DNA from: an uncultured Clostridium sp. | Lineage (GTDB): Bacteria; Bacillota; Clostridia; Lachnospirales; Lachnospiraceae | Direction: 5' to 3' | Assembly (NCBI RefSeq): GCF_900547735.1 | Contig: NZ_URHZ01000023.1 | Coordinates: 1 to 64,000 of the forward strand | DNA: 64,000 bases | Shown here: positions 49,047 through 58,289 of the stretch, piece by piece | Layout: the number at the start of each line of letters is the position of its first letter | Numbering within the stretch: the stretch's first letter is position 1 | Notes under the pieces: generated by a model | The model's input: only the letters and a program-made list of their open reading frames with translations | Told to the model about the DNA's origin: nothing | The model's database searches: none | Made by a program: the position numbers and the translations under genes

Positions 49047-51554
49047 ATGGCGGTTTGGATGATTGCCCGTGCCGGTATCCGTAAGAAAAAGGGCGTTGCC
49101 GTCTCCATGGGTATCCTGATTATGCTGGCCGCCGCCATGTTCGACGTGGGACTTACCCTGCTGGCGGGGGTGGGGAGTTTTTACGACCGGGAGAACGACC
49201 GGTTAAATGGAGCCCATTACATAGTCCGGTTTATGGGCAATTCCTATCAGGATGAGTATCTGGACTATTTCCTGGAAGACAGCCGCGTCGAATCGGCAGA
49301 GACTGTCGAGGCCGTAATGATGAATATGGCCAGTTTCCCGGATGGAGGCGTTATTTCTCCCAACTTTATTCCGATGGACGTCATGGGTTCCACCGAGGGG
49401 TATGAGATAACGGAAATGACGGATATAACGGAGATAGGGGACGGCCTGGCCGTATATGTCCCGGTATTTTTCAAGGATATGGGATACCGGCTGGGCAGCA
49501 GGCTGGTTTTGGAATATAATAAGCAGATTCTGGAATTCAGGATTGCCGGTTTTACACAGTCTACGTGGTTTCAGTCCTCCGTGAGCAGCCTCGTGGATAT
49601 CTATGTTCCGCAGAAGACTTATGACCGGCTTTTCGAGATGATCGGCGGCGGATATCTGATCCGGGTCCGTGCGGAAAACCAGGGGGACGTGGAAGCGATC
49701 CGGCAGGATTTCAAGGAAAATACGGATATTAATATTGAAGCGATCTCCCTGACCTCGGATGTTATGGATTTCTCCATCAATGAAATGCGGCAGGGCAGCA
49801 CGATGGTGGTCAGTCTTTTGTCGGCCGTGCTGTTTATCTTCTCCTTCCTGATGGTGTTGGTGGCCGTGATTGTCATGCGCTTCCACATCCGCAATCATAT
49901 TGAGGCCCAGATGAGCAGCCTGGGAGCCATGAGCGCCATCGGATATACCGGGAACCAGCTCAGATGGTCCATTGCCGTGGAGTTCCTGATTATCAGTACA
50001 ATAGGCACGGTTCTCGGAACTATGGCGTCCTATGCGGTCATTGCGGGGCTGGGAGGAATCATCACCAGCTCGGTGGGCGTCTCATGGGCCGGAGGTCCCC
50101 ACGGGAGCACCGATTTAATCAGCGCCCTTGTGATTATGGGAATTGTTCTGCTCGTGTCTGTAAAAGCGGCGGGAAGGGCGGCAAAAATCCCCCCGATTGA
50201 GGCGCTGCGCGGGGGAATGAAAACACACAGCTTTGAGAAAAATTATTTCCCTCTGGAGAGGACGGCGGGAAGACTGCCGTTGGCCCTGGGAGTTAAAAAT
50301 ATGATGTTCCAGAAAAAGACGTATCTGATGGTGGGCTGTATTTTTACAGGTGTTGCCTTTGCCTGCGGGTTTGCGGTTATTACCTGGTGGAATATGGGAA
50401 AGGACGATCAACTGGTCCGGAAACTGACCGGGTTTGAAATCAGCGATATCATGGTCTACACGGCGCCCCACACGGATTACGACGCCCTGGTTTCGGAGAT
50501 AGAGGGCATGGACGGGGTGAGGAAGACGAATCTCTATGAGACTGGGTCGGCCAAGGTAAACGGGGAACTCCTGACCTGCTATCTGTCCGACGATTACGGC
50601 AAGATGGAGATGGTGGAGGTCTATGAGGGAAGTTTTCCGGAGTATGACAATGAAATTGCCATCACCGGCGTGCTCGCCAAGGCCTGGGGAAAGTCGGTCG
50701 GGGACAGGGTCAGCGTCCAGACGGAACAGGGTGTGGCGGAGTATGTCATCAGCGGCCTGGGGCAGAGCATGAGCAATTTCGGCCGTCAGTGTTATCTGAA
50801 TCTGGATGGGATGAAGAGGGTCTCTCCGTTTTATAAGAAGCACACAATTTCCGTCTACCTGGAACCTGGAATCGCAATAGAGGATTTTATCGGGAAGATG
50901 GAAGACCGGTTTGAGGTACTGTCCCCCTCCGGGAGTACGGCGGAGAACCGGCGGGAGAAGGACGCTGCGGGAAAGGCCAAGGAGAAAATGGCCGCGCTTT
51001 TGTCCTCCTATGGCGTGGACAGCGCCCAGTATGCCCTGATGGTGGACGGTGAGATTGTGCTTTCCGGCAGTACGGACAGCTTTGTCATCGACCGGATCGA
51101 GAATAACCGCAAGCTGTTTGTCAGCAATGTGGATACAATCGCTTCCTCTATCGGAGTGATGTCGGTTGTCATTCTGGGCGGAACATTTTTTATGATTATT
51201 CTGGTGCTCTACATGGTGATTCGCTCCATTCTGGTGCGCCAGAGGACGGAGTTCGGAATCTACAAGGCGATGGGGTATACGGACCGTCAGTTGATGGAAA
51301 TGATTGCATCCAGCTTTCTCCCTATTTCGGTGGGCGGAACCCTGCTCGGCTGCATCCTGGCCTCCATGGGCGTCAACCGCCTGGCCAGCGCTTTGTTCGA
51401 ACAGCTCGGCATTTCCAGTCTGAAGATGGCAATCAATCCCTGGCTGATGGCCGGTATGGGAATTATCATCGTGGCTGCCGCATTTGCCGTCTCCATGGCG
51501 CTGGCACGGAAAATTAAGGGAATTACAGTCTACGGGCTGCTGACGGAGGAGTGA
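49047..51554 (+). CDS. FtsX-like ABC transporter permease
   Basis: 835 residues with the MacB/FtsX-like layout of large Firmicute permeases. A first helix near 15-40 is followed by a large extracytoplasmic domain (about 45-235), three helices (about 245-380) and a cytoplasmic link with AAKIPPIEALRGGM. A second helix near 425-450 precedes another extracytoplasmic domain, and three C-terminal helices finish the protein, with RTEFGIYKAMGYTDRQLMEM. Such proteins often act as mechanotransmitters rather than true transporters, changing the activity of outside partners. The adjacent secreted serine hydrolase is a candidate partner. The ATG at 49047 follows GGGGTGG. Confidence 0.92.
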   Translation: MAVWMIARAGIRKKKGVAVSMGILIMLAAAMFDVGLTLLAGVGSFYDRENDRLNGAHYIVRFMGNSYQDEYLDYFLEDSRVESAETVEAVMMNMASFPDGGVISPNFIPMDVMGSTEGYEITEMTDITEIGDGLAVYVPVFFKDMGYRLGSRLVLEYNKQILEFRIAGFTQSTWFQSSVSSLVDIYVPQKTYDRLFEMIGGGYLIRVRAENQGDVEAIRQDFKENTDINIEAISLTSDVMDFSINEMRQGSTMVVSLLSAVLFIFSFLMVLVAVIVMRFHIRNHIEAQMSSLGAMSAIGYTGNQLRWSIAVEFLIISTIGTVLGTMASYAVIAGLGGIITSSVGVSWAGGPHGSTDLISALVIMGIVLLVSVKAAGRAAKIPPIEALRGGMKTHSFEKNYFPLERTAGRLPLALGVKNMMFQKKTYLMVGCIFTGVAFACGFAVITWWNMGKDDQLVRKLTGFEISDIMVYTAPHTDYDALVSEIEGMDGVRKTNLYETGSAKVNGELLTCYLSDDYGKMEMVEVYEGSFPEYDNEIAITGVLAKAWGKSVGDRVSVQTEQGVAEYVISGLGQSMSNFGRQCYLNLDGMKRVSPFYKKHTISVYLEPGIAIEDFIGKMEDRFEVLSPSGSTAENRREKDAAGKAKEKMAALLSSYGVDSAQYALMVDGEIVLSGSTDSFVIDRIENNRKLFVSNVDTIASSIGVMSVVILGGTFFMIILVLYMVIRSILVRQRTEFGIYKAMGYTDRQLMEMIASSFLPISVGGTLLGCILASMGVNRLASALFEQLGISSLKMAINPWLMAGMGIIIVAAAFAVSMALARKIKGITVYGLLTEE

Positions 51555-51558
51555 TAAG

Positions 51559-53796
51559 ATGAGAAACAGATGGGAAATGGGCGCTGCTGCGCTCGGCCTG
51601 GCAGCCGTTCTGTCCATATCCGGATTTGGCGGGGAAGTTTTGGCCGTGTCCGGCCATAGCGGGGAAACTTTGAAGGTTTCCGGCAGCAGCGGGGAGGCTC
51701 TGGCTGTATCCGGCCGTGGCAGAGAGGCTTTGGCTGTATCCGGCGGCAGTGGGGAGGAGCTGGCTGTATCCGGCCGCAGTGGAGAGATTTTGGCCGCGTC
51801 CGGCCGCGGCGTGGCGACTCTGGTTGCGTCCACCGGAAACAGCGGAATGAAATCCGGCCAAAGCCGGGAGAAACTCTACGGCATCGGCTCCACCAGCAAG
51901 GTGATAGTATCCGCTGCCGTTATGAAACTGGACGGAGAAGGGAAACTGTCTCTCGACGAACCGCTTATCCGTTACCTGCCGGAATTTGAAATGGAGGATC
52001 CCCGCTATGTCCGGATTACTCCACGCATGCTTTTAAACCACAGCTCCGGCCTCCAGGGCGGGACGCTTACAAACTCCATGCTTCTGGGGGATTCGGACAC
52101 ATACAATCACGATACGCTTCTTCAAAAATTGAAAACACAGCGGTTGAAAGCCGATCCGGGGGAATTTTCCACCTACTGCAACGACGGTTTTACCCTGGCG
52201 GAACTCCTGGTGGAGCGTGTCAGCGGAATGAGTTTTACAGAATATATAGAGCATGAATTTGCGGTACCTCTGGGGCTTGAAAATTTTGCTACGCCGCAGA
52301 CACCGGATATCCTTAAACGTGCGGCCGCGGTGTATGACACCCAGACAGGAGAGCCTCTGCCGCCCGAGATGGCAAATGTCATCGGCAGCGGGGGAGTTTA
52401 TGCCTCCGCCGTGGATTTGTGCCGGTTTTCCCGCCTGTTTATGAGGGACCAGGGAGCGGCAGCAGGGATTCTGCCGCAGCAGGCCGCACGGGAGATGGAG
52501 GAGAGCTCCTACGAAGAGGCGGTAAATCCGGAACATATCGATTCCACACTGTCTTACGGGCTGGGCTGGGACAGCGTGGATACCTATCCGTTCAGCCGTT
52601 ACGGCATCAAGGCGCTGGTTAAGGGTGGAGATACCACGTTTTACCATTCAAGCCTCACCGTTCTGCCCGAGGAAAATGCGTCCTGCGCCGTGGTGACCAG
52701 CGGCGGTTCCAGTATGGCCGCCCAGCTTGCCGCTCAGGAAATCCTGATGGAATATTTGGAGGAGACAGGGCGGATTGTCAGGGAGCCGGAGGATATGGCG
52801 GCCGGGGGAGAATCAGAGGCTGCGGGTGAAATTCCGGAGGAACTTATGGCATGCGGCGGGCTTTATGCGGGAAGCGGGCTTTTGTCGCTCACCATGGGGA
52901 GCGACGGAACCCTGACCCTGGAAAACCGCGGTACAAAGCGAGACAAACGCCAGGTCTATACCTACCGGGACGATGGCCGGTTTTACTCCACAAACGGCAA
53001 TTATATGGATATGTCGGGCCAGCTTGTAAGAAGCAGCGACGGCAGGACAGGGAAAACCTTCCTGGAATTCAAAAGGGGAGAGGATGGGATAAACCGTCTG
53101 ATGGCCGGTACTTTTGAAACGTATCCGAAGTTAGGAAACACGGCGGTTTATCTGCCGGTAGCGGAACAGCTTACCGAGGGGCAGAGAAAAGAAGACATAA
53201 AGGAAACAGAAGTCCCGGAAATGTGGAAGGAACAGAATGAAAAAGAATTCTATCTGGTGAGCGAGAAGAGTACATCCTCCTTTTACCTGTCTCATTTTAT
53301 GGCGGAGCCGCTGGTAGGGGAAGAATCGGCCGGATATTTGACTTTTGATGCCAATGAACTGCGGATGGCAGACATTACTTCGGAGGATGAGGCAAGATTT
53401 TTCCAGAAGCTCCCCGGGCAGGCGGGCCGGGACTTGAGCGATTACCACATCGGACTGCGGGATGGGAATGTATATCTTGAAAATGAGAGTTACCGTTTCA
53501 TCCGCGGGGATGGAGCTGGAATTCTTAAGGCGGGCGGTCAGCCGATCGTGATTGGAAAGGACGGCGATACCCGGTGGTTCACATTTGGAAAAGAACAGGA
53601 GGGACGTCCGGTTTCGATCAAAAAACCGGATTCCGGTGCCTGGTATGTCTACGACCACAGCGGCAAAACGATGAAGTGTGTGGCCAGTTCCTGGCTGATT
53701 GGGGACGGCGAATCATTCCTGCTTCCCGCAAAAGGCCTGATCGCGTTCGCGGGGGAGGCAGGAGATGAATTTGTGATAATGCCCGCGGTGCAGTGA
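51559..53796 (+). CDS. Secreted beta-lactamase-fold serine hydrolase with decapeptide repeats
   Basis: 745 residues. After a hydrophobic signal (AAALGLAAVLSIS), residues 20-89 are seven 10-residue repeats such as VSGSSGEALA and VSGRSGEILA. The hydrolase core follows: S111-T-S-K114 is the SxxK motif, LNHSSGL lies near 157, and Y206-C-N208 is the YxN motif; GLGWDSVDTYP and VKGGDTTFYHSS follow near 335-360, the KGGDT segment standing where HxG/KTG is expected. The strand region normally found before SxxK (VPGxAVAVVxxG) is not recognisable; repeats occupy its place. Residues about 430-745 form an extra beta-rich C-terminal region. Probably a peptidoglycan or D-amino peptidase-like enzyme. It begins four bases after the permease stop. 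Confidence 0.87.
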   Translation: MRNRWEMGAAALGLAAVLSISGFGGEVLAVSGHSGETLKVSGSSGEALAVSGRGREALAVSGGSGEELAVSGRSGEILAASGRGVATLVASTGNSGMKSGQSREKLYGIGSTSKVIVSAAVMKLDGEGKLSLDEPLIRYLPEFEMEDPRYVRITPRMLLNHSSGLQGGTLTNSMLLGDSDTYNHDTLLQKLKTQRLKADPGEFSTYCNDGFTLAELLVERVSGMSFTEYIEHEFAVPLGLENFATPQTPDILKRAAAVYDTQTGEPLPPEMANVIGSGGVYASAVDLCRFSRLFMRDQGAAAGILPQQAAREMEESSYEEAVNPEHIDSTLSYGLGWDSVDTYPFSRYGIKALVKGGDTTFYHSSLTVLPEENASCAVVTSGGSSMAAQLAAQEILMEYLEETGRIVREPEDMAAGGESEAAGEIPEELMACGGLYAGSGLLSLTMGSDGTLTLENRGTKRDKRQVYTYRDDGRFYSTNGNYMDMSGQLVRSSDGRTGKTFLEFKRGEDGINRLMAGTFETYPKLGNTAVYLPVAEQLTEGQRKEDIKETEVPEMWKEQNEKEFYLVSEKSTSSFYLSHFMAEPLVGEESAGYLTFDANELRMADITSEDEARFFQKLPGQAGRDLSDYHIGLRDGNVYLENESYRFIRGDGAGILKAGGQPIVIGKDGDTRWFTFGKEQEGRPVSIKKPDSGAWYVYDHSGKTMKCVASSWLIGDGESFLLPAKGLIAFAGEAGDEFVIMPAVQ
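51616..51825 (+). repeat. 30-bp coding tandem repeat (seven decapeptides)
   Basis: Seven in-frame units encode the pattern (V/I/A)SG-x-x-G/R-E-x-L-A. The DNA units share GTATCCGGCCG and GGGGAG cores, so slippage or recombination could change copy number. Confidence 0.9.
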
Positions 53797-53893
53797 GTCT
53801 CGACTGATCTTAAGGAATTCTCGAATTGGTCTCTCACAGCATTATGGAGCATTAACCTCTTACATCATTATGAAGTACTGGTCTCTCATGGTA

Positions 53894-55189
53894 TCATGAA
53901 GCGCCGGCAAAGGGAATCAACACCTCTACGGCGAATCCGTCCTCAAGGTTACGGCATTGGATATCGCCGCCCATCTGCTCCATCAGAAGACGGGAGATGT
54001 AGAGTCCCAGCCCGGAGCCCTCGGCTTTTTCTTCGGTCTGACGGCTGCCCCGGTAATATTTTTGAAACAGGAAAGGGAGTTCCTCATCGGGGACTCCTTT
54101 TCCGTAGTCCCGGAATATTAATGCCAGTCCGCTGCCCGTCACAGCGGACGAGACATGGATGGCCGTATCCGCATACTTATAGGAATTGTGGATGATATTA
54201 TCAATGACCTGTGAAATACGCAGCGTATCCATGAAAAGAAGACAGCCAGGAACCGGATCGAGCCGTACCCGCTCACAGTAATCGGCGCTCCGAATCATCG
54301 GAACCAGAAGTTCACTGCTTTCCTCAGCCGGATTTACCGTCATTTTACCCAGATCCTCCAGGGATGCCTGGAACAAATTGGTGACCAGGCGGTCAATCTG
54401 CCCTGCCTTTTCATAGATGGTTCCGATTTTATCCCTGGTCTTACCTTCAGCCTCCGTTGCCAGCAGCAGTTCGCTGACCAGCTTGATGGAGGCCACCGGC
54501 GTTTTGATATCGTGGCTTAGGGACGCAATCAGCTCTTTTTTGCTTCTGTCTGCTTCGGCCTCCCGCTGTCTGGCCTCCCTGAGCTGTTCGCGCATCAGAT
54601 CAAAACTTTCCGTAAACGCCCCGAAGATATGGCCTCGATCCATCGGCAGCGGAACGTCCAGATTACCGGCCGCCACATGGCGGGCAAAATCCTTCAGTTC
54701 CAGAAAGGGACGGATGACACTGCGGTTTAAGTATAAGAGATAAAGTCCAGCCGGAACGGCGATCAGAGCCAGGAAAAAGAGGGCGGCGGTTATGAACTGC
54801 CTCCGGCTTTTTGAAAGGAGATCGCCGTAGGACGTGCGAATCAGAACCTTACCAACAACAGCCCCGCCGTTTTCCACATTAAGAACGGTCTGATGGTTTA
54901 AAACGGCATCATGGACCGAGGAGGGCGCCGCGTCGGAAGTCGCAAAAAGCAGTGTTCCCCGGTTATCCAGGACCGAATAATCATAAGAAATAGCGTCCTC
55001 TTCAGACAATCCGCCGGGAGCTTCAAACGTCCGGGACTCCCAGGCATCCGCCGTCCCGCGCACAATGCGGTTGACCGCCACCATATCTACCGGTGTTTCG
55101 TGGATTTCGGCAGTGAGAGAGTGAAGAGCCGTACCGCCGAGGAAAAGATAAAGAATGAGAGTCAGGAGGAGCCACCGTTTACGGATCAT
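53894..55189 (-). CDS. Sensor histidine kinase of second two-component system
   Basis: 431 residues: helix 1 near 7-25, an outside domain of about 105 residues, helix 2 near 133-155, HAMP (NRSVIRPFLELKDFARHVAA), the H box in SLSHDIKTPVASIK, and an ATPase domain with IDNIIHNSYKYAD, FRDYGKGVPDEEL and GSGLGLYISRLL. It overlaps its regulator gene by four bases (ATGA). The structure is that of an EnvZ-type Firmicute kinase such as those controlling antibiotic-response ABC transporters, but no cognate transporter follows on this strand. Confidence 0.94.
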   Translation of the reverse strand: MIRKRWLLLTLILYLFLGGTALHSLTAEIHETPVDMVAVNRIVRGTADAWESRTFEAPGGLSEEDAISYDYSVLDNRGTLLFATSDAAPSSVHDAVLNHQTVLNVENGGAVVGKVLIRTSYGDLLSKSRRQFITAALFFLALIAVPAGLYLLYLNRSVIRPFLELKDFARHVAAGNLDVPLPMDRGHIFGAFTESFDLMREQLREARQREAEADRSKKELIASLSHDIKTPVASIKLVSELLLATEAEGKTRDKIGTIYEKAGQIDRLVTNLFQASLEDLGKMTVNPAEESSELLVPMIRSADYCERVRLDPVPGCLLFMDTLRISQVIDNIIHNSYKYADTAIHVSSAVTGSGLALIFRDYGKGVPDEELPFLFQKYYRGSRQTEEKAEGSGLGLYISRLLMEQMGGDIQCRNLEDGFAVEVLIPFAGAS

Positions 55190-55878
55190 ACGTCTTCCTC
55201 CGCATCAAAACGGTATCCGGTGCCCCAGACGGTCACAATCCGTTTCGGATGGTTGGGATCTTCCTCAATCTTTTCCCGCAGATGGCGGATATGGACCGAA
55301 AGAGTTCCCTCCGCGACGTAAGGGTCCGGCCAGACCTGGCCGAGCAGTTCTTCCTTTGGAATGACGCGGCCAGGATTTTGAGCCAGATAAACCAGGAGCT
55401 TAAATTCCATCTCCTTCAGACGGATGAGAGTGCCGTCCACAAAGACCTTATGTCCCGGTAAATCGATGGTGACACGTCCGCTCATCAGGGGGCGGCTGTC
55501 CGCGGCCGCCGTCTGCACGCAGCGTTTCAGCACCGCCTTTACCTTTGCGAGAAGAATACTCAGGGTGTAGGGTTTCTGGATATAGTCGTCGCCGCCGATG
55601 TTTAAGGCGGTCAGAATATCGTCATCACTTGTTCTGGCGCTGATAAAAAGGATAGGGATGTCCAGATTTTCCCGCAGCTTTTTGCACAGGGCAAAACCGG
55701 ACTGTTCTCCCAGATTGATGTCCAGAAGCAGGACGGATACCGTATTATCCCTCAAAAAGTCGAGGCATTCCCCATAGCCGGTCACATAGGCGGAAGAAAC
55801 CTCAAACAGGTTAAAATATTCACTGGTGGACTGGGCGATGGCCAGCTCATCATCCACGATAAGACAGTCATAATGCAT
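55186..55878 (-). CDS. OmpR/PhoB-family response regulator of second system
   Basis: 230 residues. The receiver domain has CLIVDDELAIAQS at the start, the phospho-acceptor in LLLDINLGEQSG, ISARTSDDDI and KPYTLSILLAKV. The winged-helix output domain has LIRLKEMEFKLLVYLAQNPG and LSVHIRHLREKI. AAGGAGA precedes the ATG. Regulator-kinase order is usual. Targets are unknown; an inverted repeat at 55966-55994 lies in the divergent region before it. Confidence 0.95.
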   Translation of the reverse strand: MHYDCLIVDDELAIAQSTSEYFNLFEVSSAYVTGYGECLDFLRDNTVSVLLLDINLGEQSGFALCKKLRENLDIPILFISARTSDDDILTALNIGGDDYIQKPYTLSILLAKVKAVLKRCVQTAAADSRPLMSGRVTIDLPGHKVFVDGTLIRLKEMEFKLLVYLAQNPGRVIPKEELLGQVWPDPYVAEGTLSVHIRHLREKIEEDPNHPKRIVTVWGTGYRFDAEEDV

Positions 55879-55965
55879 GCAAATTCTCCTTGGAGTGTTC
55901 TAGTCCTGTTATTATATCATGGAGAGATTTAAAAGGAAAGCGGATGGCCGCACCGAGCATTTTAT

Positions 55966-55994
55966 GGTATAATGACCATAAAGGGCATTATACC
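55966..55994. promoter_or_regulatory. Inverted repeat in the RR2/S41 divergent region
   Basis: GGTATAATG, 11 bases, CATTATACC: perfect 9-base arms, each containing a TATAAT-like box. A second GGTATAATG stands at 56081-56089, and a palindrome ATTCAC-GTA-GTGAAT at 56061-56075 just before it. The region probably holds divergent promoters and an operator. Confidence 0.55.
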
Positions 55995-56113
55995 TGCGCA
56001 TGCCGAGTTCTGCGTCCACCGCAGAAAATCGGGCGCTGAATTCCGTCGGAGACACCGTATTCACGTAGTGAATATGGTATAATGAACACAGAAAAAAATC
56101 AGGAGGTATCCAT

Positions 56114-57487
56114 TTGAAACGAATTATAAACGCCTGTGCGGCCTGCTGCATCGCGGCATTTTCACTTTCCGCCTGCAGTCCGTCATCGGCCCCTGCCCAG
56201 AAAACAGAACCGGCCTCTGTAAAAGCTTCCGTGACTTCCGAGGAAACAACCGCGGCCGATACCCATGCGGATATGGTCCTGTCAAAAGAACAGATGCTGT
56301 CCGATTATAATAATATGTGGACCGTAATGGGAGAGAGCTATCCTTTCTGGGGAGTGCTAAGCCGCAGCAACCCCGAAAATCCGCATTACTATGACGATAT
56401 CATTGATGATTACAGAAAACAGATTGAGGATATGGAATTAGACGGCGATGACGCCATGTGGAAGTTTATCGAGATTATTTCCAACAGTCTTTACGATGTC
56501 TGCGGCTCAACCGGCCATGTGGGAATCCTCAATCCCCATTATTTTCGTGATTTCAGAAGCACCAATGAGAAGTACCTGAGTGAAATGCCTGTTCTGCAGC
56601 CCTGGGTCGATTTGGGCCGGAAGCCGGAGGTCAACGAATTCTATGAATATTATGATTACCTGCTGACCCTCCTGCCGGATATGCCGCCGGAAACAGAAGC
56701 GGAAGAGAATGCTGAAGAAAAATCCGCGGACATGGAAGAGTTGACAGAACCCAATTTGGCAGAACCGAATTTGATTACGAAAATACTGTCCGAGGAAAAC
56801 AGGGTTGCCTACATAAAGGTGGATTCCTTCGGGGACGAGATGATGGAAGAAGATCTGCCGAAAATCCGGAGCTTTCTGAATGAAGTCAGGGATTATGACC
56901 ATCTGATTATTGATATCCAAAACAACGGCGGCGGCAATACCGTCTACTGGGAAGAGGCTTTTGTACGCCCGAATATCACGGCGCCTGCGGACTACAGGAC
57001 GCTTCGGATGATGGAGGATAACGAGCTGACCAGGCAGTTTTACGGTCCAATGTATCAGGATTCTTCCATAAGCGTCGAGGATATTAAAAACGATCCCAAA
57101 CTGAACCGTCTGCCGGAGGAAGATATGGGCGGCATGGCTTTTGCAAGGGAAATCAGTGACACGACGGAACCGGAATTTGATAAAAAACTGTTTGGGGGCA
57201 AAATCTGGGTGCTCACGAGTCCCAATGTGTTCTCCTCCTCAGAGGCATTTGCGGTGTTCTGTAAGGAGAGCGGTTTTGCCACACTGGTGGGCCGGACGAC
57301 GGGCGGCTCGGACAGCGGCGGCCCGGTATGGTATGAACTGCCGGAAAGCCATCTGCTGGTGACGTTTGATGTGGAATACTGCCTGAATTCCGATGGAAGC
57401 TGCAACATGGAGCATGGAACCGTGCCGGATATCGAGACGGACGATGCCCTGGGAACCGTGATGGAAATGATTGGAGTGCAGCAGTGA
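56114..57487 (+). CDS. S41 family peptidase lipoprotein
   Basis: 457 residues starting at TTG, seven bases after AGGAGG. Lipoprotein signal with lipobox LSAC (Cys21), then an Ala/Glu/Thr-rich linker. The S41 core has VAYIKVDSFGDEMMEEDLPK, LIIDIQNNGGGNT and the nucleophile region VFSSSEAFAVF (Ser374 by alignment with FSAAE), then LVGRTTGGSDSGGP. A Glu-rich insert sits near 195-220. No PDZ domain is obvious. Tail-specific-protease-like enzymes of this type act outside the membrane. Placed divergent from the second two-component system, which may control it. Confidence 0.9.
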   Translation: MKRIINACAACCIAAFSLSACSPSSAPAQKTEPASVKASVTSEETTAADTHADMVLSKEQMLSDYNNMWTVMGESYPFWGVLSRSNPENPHYYDDIIDDYRKQIEDMELDGDDAMWKFIEIISNSLYDVCGSTGHVGILNPHYFRDFRSTNEKYLSEMPVLQPWVDLGRKPEVNEFYEYYDYLLTLLPDMPPETEAEENAEEKSADMEELTEPNLAEPNLITKILSEENRVAYIKVDSFGDEMMEEDLPKIRSFLNEVRDYDHLIIDIQNNGGGNTVYWEEAFVRPNITAPADYRTLRMMEDNELTRQFYGPMYQDSSISVEDIKNDPKLNRLPEEDMGGMAFAREISDTTEPEFDKKLFGGKIWVLTSPNVFSSSEAFAVFCKESGFATLVGRTTGGSDSGGPVWYELPESHLLVTFDVEYCLNSDGSCNMEHGTVPDIETDDALGTVMEMIGVQQ

Positions 57488-57602
57488 GAAGTCGGAGCAC
57501 CTGCTCTACATTGAGCACCAGCCGGGCAAAATGACGGTACATTTTGTGGATATGTGCGCAGAGCAGTTTCCTGTAAATTTGTTCAGAATGCCTATGACAT
57601 AG
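57486..57602 (+). pseudogene. Possible gene remnant after the S41 gene
   Basis: A 38-codon frame without start (begins EKSEHLLYIEHQPGKMTV, ends PVNLFRMPMT then stop) looks like the C-terminal end of a folded protein: charged/hydrophobic alternation and no rare codons. I cannot identify the parent, and chance is possible. Confidence 0.25.
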
Positions 57603-57671
57603 TTGCTGTTTTTATCGTAGAATAGATAAAATGAAATGTCACAGAAGCAATAATTTCATATTTTTACGGAC

Positions 57672-57717
57672 AATAAATGTCACTCCACCCATGTCGGACG
57701 GTGGAGGGGCATTTATT
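57672..57717 (+). terminator. Terminator before the DUF2798 gene
   Basis: AATAAATGTCACTCCACC pairs imperfectly with GGTGGAGGGGCATTTATT, followed by TTTTT. Confidence 0.8.
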
Positions 57718-57787
57718 TTTTATTGATCGGCAATGAAAAGTTCGCGAAGCGTGCTTTTCGTTGTTCACATTCAAGGAGGCGGAACAA

Positions 57788-58279
57788 ATGTTCAAAAACA
57801 AACTGGAAGAAGGAATCTTTACAATTATCACATCGGGCCTGATGATTTATATTATGGGGGTCTACAATACAGCCATTAACACCGGCGGACTGAAATATAC
57901 GACATTTGCCCATGCTGCGCATTCTTTTCCGGCCGAATGGCTGATTGGCTTTTTATTCGCCTATTTTATAGCCGGAAAGACGTCAAAGTACTTTGCCTTT
58001 AAGGTTGCCCAACCGCAGGACCGTCCTATTTTCATCATTCTTTGTATCCAGACCTTTACCGTCTGCACAATGGTTCCCCTCATGAGCATGCTGGGAACTC
58101 TGGAAACTTCCGGTCTGACGCCGGATCTTCCGGTCATCTGGCTCCAGACGGTATTCCTGAATTTTATCATGGCGTATCCTCTTCAGATATTTGTGGCAGG
58201 GCCATTCTGCCGGTTTCTGTTCCGCATACTGTCCGGTGCATTTGATATATTGGGAGGAAAGAAAGAGGCGGGATTTTAA
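57788..58279 (+). CDS. DUF2798-like small membrane protein
   Basis: 163 residues, four membrane helices in two similar halves: FTIITSGLMIYIMGVYNTAI with WLIGFLFAYFIAG, then FTVCTMVPLMSMLGTL with WLQTVFLNFIMAYPLQIFVA. This two-fold pattern fits the DUF2798 family. The ATG at 57788 is seven bases after AGGAGG. Function unknown; single-gene unit behind a terminator. Confidence 0.75.
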   Translation: MFKNKLEEGIFTIITSGLMIYIMGVYNTAINTGGLKYTTFAHAAHSFPAEWLIGFLFAYFIAGKTSKYFAFKVAQPQDRPIFIILCIQTFTVCTMVPLMSMLGTLETSGLTPDLPVIWLQTVFLNFIMAYPLQIFVAGPFCRFLFRILSGAFDILGGKKEAGF

Positions 58280-58289
58280 GAATAATGGT

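Noticed and set aside
50115..51833. Long minus-strand open frame of 572 codons opposite the FtsX permease
   Set aside because: The opposite strand encodes a clear FtsX-like permease with a ribosome site; the minus frame is His/Gln-rich without domains, a shadow of codon bias.
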